Below, piece by piece: positions 17,454 through 26,886 of a stretch of 64,000 nucleotides of DNA. The number at the start of each line of letters is the position of its first letter. The first letter of the stretch is position 1. A model generated the notes under the pieces. That model worked only from the letters and a program-made list of their open reading frames with translations, was not told the origin of the DNA and did no database searches. Origin of the DNA: Nitrospira defluvii (GTDB taxonomy: Bacteria > Nitrospirota > Nitrospiria > Nitrospirales > Nitrospiraceae); the NCBI GenBank assembly GCA_011525625.1, contig WYAX01000016.1:124001-188000 (forward strand), written 5' to 3'. The translations under genes were made by a program, and so were the position numbers.

Positions 17454-19931
17454 TCACCATCTGTAGGCCACGGTGCCCACCACGGTGCGCCGTTCCCCGA
17501 AGTTACAGGTGATGCCTTCGTTGAAACAGCCGTACGTGTTGTGGTTCAGGATGTTGTTGATATTCAGCGCAAACCGGTAATGGTTCCAGGTGTAGTCGAT
17601 GACGGCATCGCCGACCACGTAACTGGGAACCCGGAAGCTATTAGCAGTATCGGCATAGTTATAGCCGGTGTATCTGACTCCGCCGCCGATGCCGAAGCCT
17701 TTCCATTTTCCCTGGGGGACGGTGTATTTCGCCCAGGCGGACCCGAATTGGGCCGGGACCTGCACCAGACGTTTGCCTTGTTCGCTCGGATCGACGGTTT
17801 CTCTCACCTCGTTGTCTAAGAGCGTATAGGCCGCGATCAGATCCCAACCGGACTCGAAGGTGGCGACCGCTTCCAACTCCAATCCCCGGGAGCGGGCTTT
17901 GCCGCGTTGTACCGGCAGGAACGTCCCTGGGTCGGTCTGGACATAGTTCTCTCGCGTGAGGTCGAAGACCGCCGCGGTCAGGAAGGCGCGGGTATGGGGA
18001 ATCTGATACTTGATGCCGACTTCGTATTGCCGGCCGGTTTCCGGCTTGAACTGATTTCCGTTGGCGTCGATGCCCAGCGAAGGGAGGAAAAATGTCGAAT
18101 AGCTGATGTAGGGCGCCAGTCCGCTGTCGAAGAGATAGGTCAATGCGGCGCGGCCTGTGGCTTTGCGGTCGCTTTGCGAGCTCGTGGTGCCGGCCACGTT
18201 GTCGGTCGCTTCATTGCGGGCCCAATCGTGGCGGCCTCCCAGGGTCAGCAACCAGTTGTTGAGTTTGATCTGATCTTGGATATAGACGCCGGTCTGCAAT
18301 TGCTTCGTATCCTGTCTGCTGTCGAAGTAGGGAATCACGCCCAGCGTGCCGTAGTCGTATCGATTGAAGATATCGATGGATGACGCTTCCGCAAAGTTTT
18401 GATTATGCCGGACGGAGATGCGCTGAAAATCAAGGCCGGCCAGGAGCGTATGCTGCAGCGGGCCGGTGGAGAGTCGTCCGCTGAGCTGATTATCGAGCGC
18501 GATGGCGGTCAATTTGCCGTAACTGGTCCATTGATCCCGCAGCGCGGTACGACGGTCCGGTTCCAAACCGAGGACAAAGGTCGTGACGTTGTCGGTTTCG
18601 TTCGAGTTGTAACGCATTTTCTGCAGAAACGTCCAATTCTGAGACAACTGATGGTGAAGCTCGTAGCCGACAGAATGTTCGCTGCGGTTGTAGCGATCCA
18701 CGGACGGCTGACCCGTAAATCGGTGAGGTTGAATGAACCCATTGGGGTTGAAACGGAGCGTCCCATCGGCCGGCAACCATTGGAAGGCTCCGGCGCGATC
18801 CCTCTGATAGGTGGCGAAAAATGTCAGGCTCGTGCCGGGTGCCATACGCCAGGTCAAAGCCGGCGCGATGAACACCCGATCATTCGGCACATTGTCGATT
18901 TGCGTGCCGCTTTCCCGGATCAGGCCGGTCATGCGGAAGGAAAAGGTGTCGCTGTCGTTGACTCGGCCTCCGAAATCGAACCGGCCTTCATAACGCCCGA
19001 AATTGCCGGCCAGAAACTGTACCTCATGAAGCGACTGCTGGGTCGGCCGTTTGGAGACGTAATTGAGCAATCCGCCGGGGCTGCCCTGTCCATACAGAAA
19101 CGAGGACGGCCCGCGCAGCACGTCTAACTGTTCCGCGCCGTAGGGTTCGAGGTTGTAGCTGATTCCAAAGGCCGGGTTGCGAAGTTGCAGGCCATCCTTG
19201 AAGAGGCCGTTCGTAGTGTTGTCGAACCCGCGAAACTGCAGCCAGGTCAGGCGCGAATCGAACCCGAACGGTTCGCCTCGCACGCCAGCGGTGTATCGCA
19301 AGGCCTCGCCGATCGAGTTGATTTCTTGCGCCTGGATGCGGGCGCGCGTGATCACGCTGACGGACTGAGGCGTTTCGATCAGCGGGATGTCGCTTTTCGT
19401 CGCCGTGTTCGTGTCCTCCGCCACGTAGGACACGTCGCCCTCGCGTTCCCGGACGTCCTTCACCAGGATCTCAGGCACCTTGACCGGTTTGGAATTGCGA
19501 GCCGCGCTGGGAGCGGGGGAGTCTGTTTGCGGCGACTCAGAGCGTGGCTGTGACGCCGGGACCGGAATCGGAACCATGCCCGACTGATCCAATGTCAGCG
19601 TTCGTTCGTCGGTAAACCGATAGGTGACGCCGGTTCCATCGAGGATGGTGTTCAAAGCCTCGGCGGGGGTGTAGAGTCCTCGCGCGCCCTTGCTCTGTGC
19701 CTCCTGCTGAATGCCTTGCCCATACAGCACTTGGTACTTGGTGGCGGCCGCAAACTCCGCGATGGCTGAGCCGAGCGGTTGCGGGCCGATGTCGAACGGC
19801 ATCGTCCCTGAAGAATTCTCCGAGATCTGGGGCTGTGCGATCGCACTCTGATTCCATGGCCCGAAGGCAATCATGCACAGCACAATGGTGTTCACGATCG
19901 AGCGAGAGGACGAGTTGCGCAAAAACGGCAT
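17454..19931 (-). CDS. fecA-like: TonB-dependent ferric-siderophore receptor with signalling domain (receptor D)
   Basis: 825 aa. Signal peptide about 1-33 (cleavage near SAIA/QPQ), STN domain about 45-118 (FDIGPQPLGSAIAEFAAATK), TonB box in PVKVPEILVKDV, a plug beginning SDIPLIETPQSVSVITRA with LRGPSSFLYGQGSPGG, and a barrel ending GTVAYRW. A conserved late Cys pair (CFNEGITC) precedes the last strand; receptors B and C have Cys residues at the same place. An AGGGAG ribosome site precedes the ATG. It follows fecR D across 349 bp that hold a promoter-like element and a repeat. Confidence 0.93.
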   Translation of the reverse strand: MPFLRNSSSRSIVNTIVLCMIAFGPWNQSAIAQPQISENSSGTMPFDIGPQPLGSAIAEFAAATKYQVLYGQGIQQEAQSKGARGLYTPAEALNTILDGTGVTYRFTDERTLTLDQSGMVPIPVPASQPRSESPQTDSPAPSAARNSKPVKVPEILVKDVREREGDVSYVAEDTNTATKSDIPLIETPQSVSVITRARIQAQEINSIGEALRYTAGVRGEPFGFDSRLTWLQFRGFDNTTNGLFKDGLQLRNPAFGISYNLEPYGAEQLDVLRGPSSFLYGQGSPGGLLNYVSKRPTQQSLHEVQFLAGNFGRYEGRFDFGGRVNDSDTFSFRMTGLIRESGTQIDNVPNDRVFIAPALTWRMAPGTSLTFFATYQRDRAGAFQWLPADGTLRFNPNGFIQPHRFTGQPSVDRYNRSEHSVGYELHHQLSQNWTFLQKMRYNSNETDNVTTFVLGLEPDRRTALRDQWTSYGKLTAIALDNQLSGRLSTGPLQHTLLAGLDFQRISVRHNQNFAEASSIDIFNRYDYGTLGVIPYFDSRQDTKQLQTGVYIQDQIKLNNWLLTLGGRHDWARNEATDNVAGTTSSQSDRKATGRAALTYLFDSGLAPYISYSTFFLPSLGIDANGNQFKPETGRQYEVGIKYQIPHTRAFLTAAVFDLTRENYVQTDPGTFLPVQRGKARSRGLELEAVATFESGWDLIAAYTLLDNEVRETVDPSEQGKRLVQVPAQFGSAWAKYTVPQGKWKGFGIGGGVRYTGYNYADTANSFRVPSYVVGDAVIDYTWNHYRFALNINNILNHNTYGCFNEGITCNFGERRTVVGTVAYRW

Positions 19932-19970
19932 GGTGGCTCCCTTGAGGTAATGGATATGGGCGTCTCTACC

Positions 19971-20020
19971 CCTACAACGGGTGAACGAGCGCGACCCTCA
20001 AAGGTCCGGCGATTTTTTTT
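19971..20020 (-). promoter_or_regulatory. Candidate receptor promoter (TGAGG/CGT class), receptor D
   Basis: Minus strand: a run of eight A (20012-20019), TGAGG (19996-20000), 16 bases, CGTTGTAGG (19971-19979), 40 bp before receptor D. It has the same layout as the elements before receptors B, E and G. Confidence 0.42.
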
Positions 20021-20103
20021 GGAGGCGCTATGAACCGGTGCTTGAAGGACAGGGGCGAGGGGAATGGTGTCGTGGTCTAGAGGCGTCTCGCGTCAGAATA
20101 GCT

Positions 20104-20252
20104 TGCAGGATGCGTAAAAAAAGTTCGTCGTGCGTGAAACGTCGTTCGTCTCTCGTGACGGCCAAGTTGCGGATTCTGACGAGATACGCTTCACGATTCA
20201 CGCTTCACGGATTTGGAGAACGCCGCCGGCGGACTTTTTCCGCATCCTGCTA
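20104..20252. repeat. Inverted-ended intergenic repeat, copy 2
   Basis: Ends TGCAGGATGCGTAAAAAAA (20104-20122) and GACTTTTTCCGCATCCTGC (to 20250) are inverted copies. The right end shares GAGAACGCCGCCGGCGGACT with copy 1. At about 150 bp it lacks any coding frame of note. It sits at the same relative place as copy 1, between the receptor promoter and the 3' end of fecR. Confidence 0.6.
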
Positions 20253-20280
20253 TGCGAACGGCAAGAAGACGCGGGATCGA

Positions 20281-21279
20281 TCAATACAAAACGATGATCT
20301 GAAAGGGCAAGGTGACGGAGCGGACATGAAAGGTGCGTTCAATGGCCCGCACAACTGCCGGGGGATCATGGATATCAAAGACGCCGTTGACTGGGAGTTG
20401 CCGGAGTTTTCCGCTGCCCACAAACACGTGCCCGTTCCATTGTTGATTCAATTCTTCGATGACCTCTCCCAATGGTTGCTGATTGAAAACAAATTGCCCC
20501 CGCCGCCAGGCCAAGCTGCTGAGAGTGTCACTGCGGGTGATTCCACCCATCCCGTCATGAGAATACCTGACCGTTTCGCTTGGATGGAGGCGGATCGGGA
20601 GCGCCGTCCGAGCATGCTCATCCGCTGGTTCCGCTTGCGAGACTTCCACCACGCCCTCGGTGACCGTTACCGTGGCTGCCGCATCTCTCACTCGGACGTT
20701 GAACTCGGTTCCCACGGCTTTGGTCAGGCCTCCTGCGGCCGTGACCTCGAAGGGGCGAGTAGAATCCTTCGCGACGGTAAAAAAGGCCTCCCCTTTCTGC
20801 AGGGCCAGCTGACGACGATGGTCGCTATAGGCCATGCGTAACTCCGTATTGGAGTTAAGCAATACGGATGACCCATCGGCCAATTCAACGCGCCGCTGTT
20901 CGCCCTTATGCGTCGTGAGCCATTCGCCGGGTGTTGTTTCGACCATCGGCCAGAGGAGGAATCCGGCCGCCACGACCGCCAGGCAGGCCGCGATGCTCGC
21001 GAGTCGGCGGCCTGTCCATTGAGGGGGGGCGGAGGAACGGCGGAGGTGTTGTTCCTCCCAGACTGCTTGGGCGGGTTGACGGAGCCGGCCGACGAACGCT
21101 TCCGCTTCCGAATAGGCAGACCGGTGGGCGTCGCTGGTCGCATACCAGGAAGCAAATCTCGCTCGATCCGCGTCGGTGGCATCATGGGCTTGCAGGCGAA
21201 CGAGCCACACCACGGCTTGATCTGAAAGGGAGCGCTGAGAGTTGGACGGATCCGTCATGCGAAAAATGGTGCTCTGCAT
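20281..21279 (-). CDS. fecR: FecR-type anti-sigma/signal relay protein (cassette D)
   Basis: 332 aa. N-terminal DUF4880-like domain (SDQAVVWLVRLQAHDATDAD), one membrane helix (LASIAACLAVVAAGFLLW), FecR domain (GEQRRVELADGSSVLLNSNT, LQKGEAFFTVAKD) and STN-like end (VNGVFDIHDPPAVVRAIERT). The ATG at 21279 has AAGGAT upstream; a second ATG at 21258 is possible. It follows fecI D after 36 bp. Confidence 0.9.
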   Translation of the reverse strand: MQSTIFRMTDPSNSQRSLSDQAVVWLVRLQAHDATDADRARFASWYATSDAHRSAYSEAEAFVGRLRQPAQAVWEEQHLRRSSAPPQWTGRRLASIAACLAVVAAGFLLWPMVETTPGEWLTTHKGEQRRVELADGSSVLLNSNTELRMAYSDHRRQLALQKGEAFFTVAKDSTRPFEVTAAGGLTKAVGTEFNVRVRDAAATVTVTEGVVEVSQAEPADEHARTALPIRLHPSETVRYSHDGMGGITRSDTLSSLAWRRGQFVFNQQPLGEVIEELNQQWNGHVFVGSGKLRQLPVNGVFDIHDPPAVVRAIERTFHVRSVTLPFQIIVLY

Positions 21280-21315
21280 CTCTATCCTTACACAACGATC
21301 CAGCCGATGAAAGGC

Positions 21316-21870
21316 TCAATCATCGCCGGCACCATGGTGCCGTTCAACATAGGTCCGGCAATGGACAATGGCCTGACTCATATGTTTTTCGACCGCGCTG
21401 ACGGAGATTCCTACTCTGCTTGCGATCTGATCATAGGGCAACCCTTGCGCCATCCGCAGTAAAAAGACCGTGCGCCGCTTTTCCGGCAATCGCGCGATCG
21501 CTTGTTTCAACAGCGCATGGTCTTGTTGCGCCGTCAGTTCGGCATCCGGTGCGGGTACCAGCGAAGGGACGGCCAGATCGTCAAGGGTTCCGCCATCGTA
21601 CGTGTCGCGGAGGCGTTGCTTTCTGGAATGATCCGTGGCCAGATTCGCGGCCACCCGGAAGACGAGGGCACGCGGATTGGCATGCACGTCCGGGTCGGGT
21701 CTGGTGGCCAGCCGGATATAGGTGTCTTGCACGAGGTCGGCCGCGACCTCGGCGCATCCCAGGCGACGGGTCAAAAACGAGCGCAGCTCCTTGGCGCAGT
21801 CGATAAAGACCTGGAAGAGCGGCGATCCGTGAAACGAGTCGTCGCAGGAATCGGGCTTCGGTTCGTTCAT
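21316..21870 (-). CDS. fecI: FecI-type ECF sigma factor (cassette D)
   Basis: 184 aa. Region 2: EVAADLVQDTYIRLATRP and PRALVFRVAANLATDHSRKQ. Region 4: LPEKRRTVFLLRMAQGLPYDQI followed by SVSAVEKHMSQAI. The 260 bp upstream is shared with the divergent lipoprotein gene at 22131. Confidence 0.92.
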   Translation of the reverse strand: MNEPKPDSCDDSFHGSPLFQVFIDCAKELRSFLTRRLGCAEVAADLVQDTYIRLATRPDPDVHANPRALVFRVAANLATDHSRKQRLRDTYDGGTLDDLAVPSLVPAPDAELTAQQDHALLKQAIARLPEKRRTVFLLRMAQGLPYDQIASRVGISVSAVEKHMSQAIVHCRTYVERHHGAGDD

Positions 21871-21981
21871 GGCATTGAGATCTGAGGGGATGGCCTTGCG
21901 GGAACTGTCGTCATGAGGAAGGGGATGGGTGCCGGTGGTTCCTGCGTCCTGTGCGGCACGCTAGCAGAGCGACATCGAAGT

Positions 21982-22000
21982 GGGAATGTTCGGCATCCGG
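21982..22000 (-). promoter_or_regulatory. fecI-upstream motif, cassette D
   Basis: GGGAATGTTCGGCATCCGG on the plus strand is a looser form of the motif before fecI B and fecI I. It lies 112 bp upstream of fecI D in the divergent intergenic region. Confidence 0.3.
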
Positions 22001-22130
22001 ATGAGTCACCGCTTGCACAGGTGATGCGGAATCTCCATTATTGACCATGCTCGGACCGCAACACCGTCATGGCAGAGCGTGTATCACGATCGATATGAAG
22101 CACAACCTCATTGCCTCACAGGGGGGACTC

Positions 22131-22799
22131 ATGAACAAGCATGTTCGTAGCGGCGTCGTTTGGACCGTCTTGGTAGGAGCCATATCGTTGGTGTGCTCGG
22201 GATGCGCACAGACCGTCACCGTGACGGCGTCAGGCAAGAGGACTGTCGCTGAGGCGATACCACAGCAGGTGACCTACACCGTTCTCCCCACCACGGAAGT
22301 CGCGAAGGACCCGGCTTTTCCGGCCTATGCGACGCTGATATCGGAGAAAATGCAGGGGATGGGATACAAGAAAACCAGCGAGAAGACGGCGCAGCTTGGC
22401 GTATTTCTCGCTTATGGCAGCACGGCGAAGACAACCGCCCCGACCACAATGGGGTCGCCGACGCCTCCGATGGGCGCCGGGGGTGGGATGGGAACGCCGG
22501 GAGCCGGCGGCGGTTCGTACGGCATGGCGGCCAGCACCCCTGCCGGTGCAGCCGGTATGCCTCAGTATCAGAATCAACTCGTGATCGTGGTGGTCGATAT
22601 GAAGAAGTCGAGTGCGAGCGGCGCCGCCGTCGAACTGTGGCGTGGGGACACGCTGCAGACCGGGAACTCGAACGATCTCACGAACCTGGCCCCGCTCATG
22701 GTGGAAGCCGCCTTCCGGCACTTCGGCGAGACGACCGCGACTGCCGTGAGCCATCGATTCGGTCCGGAAGAGATCACGGCTATCCAAAAAGGAAAATAA
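22131..22799 (+). CDS. DUF4136-like lipoprotein
   Basis: 222 aa, the only plus-strand gene in the left half of the array. The N-terminus has a signal sequence ending in a lipobox (LVCSGC), so it is probably anchored to a membrane. The body (VTYTVLPTTEVAKDPAFPAY, LISEKMQGMGYKKTSEKTAQ) resembles DUF4136 lipoproteins, followed by a Gly/Pro/Ala-rich middle (PPMGAGGGMGTPGAGGG) and a C-terminal part ending in RFGPEEITAIQKGK. The start is set by GGGGGGAC seven bases upstream of the ATG. It converges with the small membrane protein gene at 22860. Function unknown. Confidence 0.75.
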   Translation: MNKHVRSGVVWTVLVGAISLVCSGCAQTVTVTASGKRTVAEAIPQQVTYTVLPTTEVAKDPAFPAYATLISEKMQGMGYKKTSEKTAQLGVFLAYGSTAKTTAPTTMGSPTPPMGAGGGMGTPGAGGGSYGMAASTPAGAAGMPQYQNQLVIVVVDMKKSSASGAAVELWRGDTLQTGNSNDLTNLAPLMVEAAFRHFGETTATAVSHRFGPEEITAIQKGK

Positions 22800-22859
22800 G
22801 CCGCAAGGACGGGCTTCAGTGGAAGCGGCCGCCGGTGATGGAGGCGGATGGCGGTCGGA

Positions 22860-23042
22860 TCAGTGATGCGGCGGATGACTCAGATGCCATCCGATCACGG
22901 CGAGGGGAGCGGCGAGCGCCAGCCACGAGAGGCAGTCCCAGACGTCGTCTCCCAGCAGAGCGGAGGTCAAGCCAAGGGCGGAGACCATCGCCATGATCAG
23001 CGGCATGCTCCAAATTTCACGAGGGGTTCGCGTTACGATCAT
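22860..23042 (-). CDS. Small two-helix membrane protein (copy 1)
   Basis: 60 aa. It aligns along its full length with the protein at 35328-35519: shared VTRT, EIW, MPLI, SALLGDD and LSWLALAAP. That alignment fixes the ATG at 23042 in preference to an upstream one at 23069. Two hydrophobic segments flank a conserved GDDxWD loop. It lies 68 bp downstream of PepSY 2 and is probably the last gene of cassette E. Its copy also follows a PepSY gene, so it is likely an accessory of that membrane module. Function not recognised. Confidence 0.7.
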   Translation of the reverse strand: MIVTRTPREIWSMPLIMAMVSALGLTSALLGDDVWDCLSWLALAAPLAVIGWHLSHPPHH

Positions 23043-23137
23043 CAGATCTGCCTGTTCTGCGATCCGCACCTGCGATCGCGCCGGCGCCTAAGGGCGCCAT
23101 GCATCTCGGAGTCTTCCACGGCCACGTCGCCATGACA

Positions 23138-24265
23138 TCAACGACTCCATGCTTGCTCGATCTCGTTCGCGAGTGGGTCCTCCCGTTTCTTCCACCAGAG
23201 GTACAAGCCGCTCATGAGGACGGCAATGGTGATGAGATCGAGGATGGCCCAGAGGATTTTCAACGGCATGCCGCCGTAATCTCCGAAATGGAGAGGCTGG
23301 GACACCAACAGCAGGCGTAAGTACCAGGGCATGTCTCGAGACGCGGTGAGTTCAAGGGTGGTCGCATCGACCAACACCGGCCGCAAGAGCCGCTCCGTCA
23401 ACGGCGTGTTGCCGCGCATAAAGAACGCAAAGTGATGGTTCCCGGCGAAGGGCGTGCCGGGCATGGCGATGATCCGTATCTCCAGGTTTGGTTCCGCTTG
23501 TCTTGCCGTGTGCGCCGCGCGGTCGACGGAGGCGATCGACGTCAATGGAGGACGGCTGCGCCAGGCATGGGTCATCTCCGCCAGTTCCGTTTTCTGCCAT
23601 ATGGCGAGCAGCGGCCGTGCCAATGTGTTGATCACGCCGGTGGCTCCGACCGTCACCGCCCAGGCGACGGTGACGATACCGAGCAGGTTGTGCAGATCGA
23701 GCCAGGTCAATCGCCGGCTGCCGTCCCATCGCACGGTCCCAAACGGAAGCCTCCGCATGAAAGGGCCATAGACGACCACCCCCGACACGACGGATAAGAC
23801 AAACAGGGCGCCCATGGCACCGAGAAACAACGTGCCGGGCAATCCGGCCAGCAAGTCGACGTGGAGCTTGAGCAGCACATTCATCAGACCCTGGTTCACT
23901 GGTCGATGGTGAATAAACTCGCCGCTGCGGGGGTCGTACAGGAACGCCGCCGAATTGGCTTGCGCCGCGACATGCGCTCCCATCGTGACCTGCCAGATCG
24001 GATGATCGAGGTCCAGCATCAGAAACTTGACCTGATCAGCCGGGCGACGGGCCAGAGCGTCGGCGATCACACGGTCGAGGTCGACCGGTTTCGGCTCCAC
24101 CCGAACCGGTGGTTCCACGAGGTCTCCGAGCATGACGGCCAGTTCCTCGTGAAACACCAGCGGCAGGCCCGTCAGACACAGCAGGAGAAGGAAGAGGGTA
24201 CAGATGAGACTCGTCCACTTGTGGAGGACGTACCAGAAACGCAGTCCGTTTGGGACGATCGACAT
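23138..24265 (-). CDS. PepSY-associated membrane protein, putative ferric-siderophore reductase (PepSY 2)
   Basis: 375 aa, PepSY-TM (PiuB/FoxB-like). First helix within LHKWTSLICTLFLLLLCLTG, periplasmic PepSY region (FLMLDLDHPIWQVTMGAHV, YDPRSGEFIHHRP), helix with LFLGAMGALFVLSVVSGVV, then LHNLLGIVTVAWAVTVGATG and a C-terminal helix LITIAVLMSGLYLWWKKRED. The start lies nine bases after the receptor E stop codon, with AGAGGGG between them, so the two are cotranscribed. Reduction of imported ferric chelates is inferred from the family. Confidence 0.87.
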   Translation of the reverse strand: MSIVPNGLRFWYVLHKWTSLICTLFLLLLCLTGLPLVFHEELAVMLGDLVEPPVRVEPKPVDLDRVIADALARRPADQVKFLMLDLDHPIWQVTMGAHVAAQANSAAFLYDPRSGEFIHHRPVNQGLMNVLLKLHVDLLAGLPGTLFLGAMGALFVLSVVSGVVVYGPFMRRLPFGTVRWDGSRRLTWLDLHNLLGIVTVAWAVTVGATGVINTLARPLLAIWQKTELAEMTHAWRSRPPLTSIASVDRAAHTARQAEPNLEIRIIAMPGTPFAGNHHFAFFMRGNTPLTERLLRPVLVDATTLELTASRDMPWYLRLLLVSQPLHFGDYGGMPLKILWAILDLITIAVLMSGLYLWWKKREDPLANEIEQAWSR

Positions 24266-24274
24266 GCACCCCTC

Positions 24275-26755
24275 TTAGTAGTACTCGAACTTGACCGAGC
24301 CTATAAACGTCAACGGCGCCCCGGGAAAGGCCCCGGATGTTCGGATCGTTGCCCCGCCGTAGTAGTACTCGTGGTCGAGCAGATTTTGCACATTCAGCTG
24401 TATGGTGAGATTCGTGCGGGGAAGGAACGCAGGCTTGCGGTAGAAGAGCGCCGCATCGACTCGCACGTATCCCGGCAGTTCGAAGGTATTCGCCAGATCC
24501 CCGCTCCGCTCGCCCACGGCAAAGAGCCCCGTTCCGAGGCCGAAGCCCTGGAGGGGACCATCCAGAAAGTCGTACGTCGTCCACATGCTGCCCGTATGCC
24601 GTGCGACAAGCGGCAGCCGATTGCCGATACTGAACGTCGTGTCCGCTGTGATTCTCGCATCGGTGTACGCGTAGGTTGCAATGAGTTTCCAAGCGGTTGT
24701 CAGTTGTGCCGTAAGGTCAAACTCGACGCCCTGGCTGCGTTGTGCCCCGGTCTGAATTTGAAGCAGGGGATTGCCGGGGTCTATCGCCAACACATGCTGC
24801 TTAAGAATCCGGTATACTGCAACGTTCGACGTCAGGCGGCCTGGGACTACGTCGGCCTTGATGCCGGCCTCATACTGCGTCGCTGTTTCGGGAATGAACA
24901 GATTGTTGGCTTCGCCCGTTGCGGTAAAAGTCGGATTGAACGATCGCGTGACGTTCGCATAGAGGGCCAAGGGTTGAATGGGCTGGTAGGTCAACCCGAC
25001 TCGCGGGCTAAACCCAACATTTTCCGCCGTCGTATCTCTCTTCGGACCAAACACCCCCTGACCGCTGTGCTGGTAGACGTAGTCCCCGCGAGCGCCCACC
25101 AAGAGATGCAGGGAATCTGTCAGGTCGATCTGGTCTTGGAGATAGGCACCTATAGAGTTCGAGAACGTATCGACGAACACGGTCTTTCGCGGATCGACGA
25201 ACGCGGCCTGCCCGTAGAGGGGGTTGTATATATTGATGGACGGGTAAAGCCCTGCGCCCAGGGTCGTGGAATAGTTGTTCCGGCCGATTTCGAAGCCGGC
25301 GAGAGTTGTATGCTTGACGCTTCCAGTGGCAAAACTCCCGATGAGGTCATTTCGCCAATAGTAGCTTCCTTGAGTCGCTCCTCCGGCCTGATTGATGCGA
25401 GTGAGCGTTTGATTGTCTGGCAACAATCCCCCAAATGCCATTTGCACTCCATGCCATGAGCTCTGATCGACCCGAAATTGGCTCTCAAGATGCAAGTCAT
25501 CGTTGAACCGGTGCTTGATCAGAAAGCCCGCGCGAACCTCACGAACGTTATACGTATTAAAAGACTCTCCCAGAAATCGGGTAATGGGAACCGGCGCCGG
25601 CCGTCGTCCGATGATCGGAATTCCCGGATCGAACGTTTGATTGTTATGAACATATTCACCTTCAAACGTGAGGGACGTATTCGACCCGGCATCCCAAGTC
25701 ACCACCGGGGAGATAAAATAGCGGTGGCTCCGCACGAGGTCCCTGAAGCTCTCTGCGTTTTCATAGGCGCCGTTGATCCGGAAGCGAAGAGTCTTACTCT
25801 CATTCATGGGCCCTGACACATCGATCATAGGGCGGTAGAGGCCATAGCTGCCGAACACGGTTTCCAGAGACGCGTAGGATTCCTTCAGGGGCTGCTTGGT
25901 GATGATATTTACGATGCCGGATGGTTCACTGCGTCCGTAGAGAACGGAGGGAGGCCCTTTGAGGACTTCGACGCGCTGGATATTGGAGATGTCTCGATAT
26001 GTCAAAACCTGCTGTTGATCCAGATTGCGCATGTTATTCTTAAAAACCCCGCACACGAATCCTCGACAATAGCTGCGATCATTGAACACCCCTCTGGAGG
26101 CGTCCGGCGACACGACACCACTGACGTTGCGCAGCGCCTGATCCAAGCGAATCGCCTTCTGATCGTCCATCACTTTTCGGGTGACCACTTCGACCGCCTG
26201 CGGCACTTGAATAATCGGCGTGTCGGTGCGTGTGGCAGTACTGGCTTCTTCCGCGACATACGATTTGGTATCGTCGTCTTTCTCCCGCACATCCTTCACG
26301 ATGATCTCCGGCACCTTTACGGGTTTCTGACCGTTCTTTGCCGCAGACGTCTCTGGCCCCGATTCCCGCGCTGGCGCGGGCGTGGCCTGGCTCTGTGGCT
26401 GTGCAAGCGGCGTCGGTGGGATGGGCGCATTCCGTTCCAGTGTCACGGTCTCGCTGTTGGCGAAGCGAAACCCCAAGCCGGTTCCAGCCAGCAGCGCTTC
26501 GAGTGCTTGCATAGGCGTACGTGTCCCGGACAGACCTGGAGACGAGAGTCCTGCTGCAAGGTCGGCGGGGTAACTGACTTGCAGGCCGGTTTTCGCGGCA
26601 AATTCGTTCAAGGCACCGGTCAGCGGTTGCGGCGCAATGTCGAACTCGACGCGGGCCGACAGCGGATCGGGTGCTTGCGCCCATAGCCACGACGGCCAGG
26701 CTCCTGCCGACAACAATAGTCCCCACAGCACGCAGATCCGAATGATTCCCACCAT
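24275..26755 (-). CDS. fecA-like: TonB-dependent ferric-siderophore receptor with signalling domain (receptor E)
   Basis: 826 aa. Signal peptide 1-26, STN domain (FDIAPQPLTGALNEFAAKTG), TonB box in PVKVPEIIVKDV, a plug with CRGFVCGVFKN and LKGPPSVLYGRSEPSG, and a barrel ending SVKFEYY. It is a close paralogue of receptors A and G: same plug Cys pair, same PQAVEVVTRKVMDDQ-type opening and the same C-terminus. It is directly followed by PepSY 2. Substrate unknown; ferric hydroxamate or other xenosiderophores are typical for this family. Confidence 0.93.
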   Translation of the reverse strand: MVGIIRICVLWGLLLSAGAWPSWLWAQAPDPLSARVEFDIAPQPLTGALNEFAAKTGLQVSYPADLAAGLSSPGLSGTRTPMQALEALLAGTGLGFRFANSETVTLERNAPIPPTPLAQPQSQATPAPARESGPETSAAKNGQKPVKVPEIIVKDVREKDDDTKSYVAEEASTATRTDTPIIQVPQAVEVVTRKVMDDQKAIRLDQALRNVSGVVSPDASRGVFNDRSYCRGFVCGVFKNNMRNLDQQQVLTYRDISNIQRVEVLKGPPSVLYGRSEPSGIVNIITKQPLKESYASLETVFGSYGLYRPMIDVSGPMNESKTLRFRINGAYENAESFRDLVRSHRYFISPVVTWDAGSNTSLTFEGEYVHNNQTFDPGIPIIGRRPAPVPITRFLGESFNTYNVREVRAGFLIKHRFNDDLHLESQFRVDQSSWHGVQMAFGGLLPDNQTLTRINQAGGATQGSYYWRNDLIGSFATGSVKHTTLAGFEIGRNNYSTTLGAGLYPSINIYNPLYGQAAFVDPRKTVFVDTFSNSIGAYLQDQIDLTDSLHLLVGARGDYVYQHSGQGVFGPKRDTTAENVGFSPRVGLTYQPIQPLALYANVTRSFNPTFTATGEANNLFIPETATQYEAGIKADVVPGRLTSNVAVYRILKQHVLAIDPGNPLLQIQTGAQRSQGVEFDLTAQLTTAWKLIATYAYTDARITADTTFSIGNRLPLVARHTGSMWTTYDFLDGPLQGFGLGTGLFAVGERSGDLANTFELPGYVRVDAALFYRKPAFLPRTNLTIQLNVQNLLDHEYYYGGATIRTSGAFPGAPLTFIGSVKFEYY

Positions 26756-26803
26756 CGAGAGCCTCCCTCATGTACCGGCACCATGACGCACCATTGCGTG
26801 CCT

Positions 26804-26854
26804 GCCTAGACGAATGACGGGGACTGCCCCTCACATGCGCGAGAACGTTTTTTT
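26804..26854 (-). promoter_or_regulatory. Candidate receptor promoter (TGAGG/CGTCTAGG class), receptor E
   Basis: Minus strand: seven A (26848-26854), TGAGG (26829-26833), 16 bases, CGTCTAGG (26805-26812), 49 bp before receptor E. The downstream bases GCAnGCAC also match the element of receptor B. Confidence 0.45.
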
Positions 26855-26886
26855 CGGAGCGGGACGTTGCGGGAGGAACACAATCT

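Noticed and set aside
16930..17466. Plus-strand gene in the fecI C to receptor D interval
   Set aside because: No domain, no ribosome site, Arg/Gly/Pro-rich composition and overlap with the receptor D 3' end.
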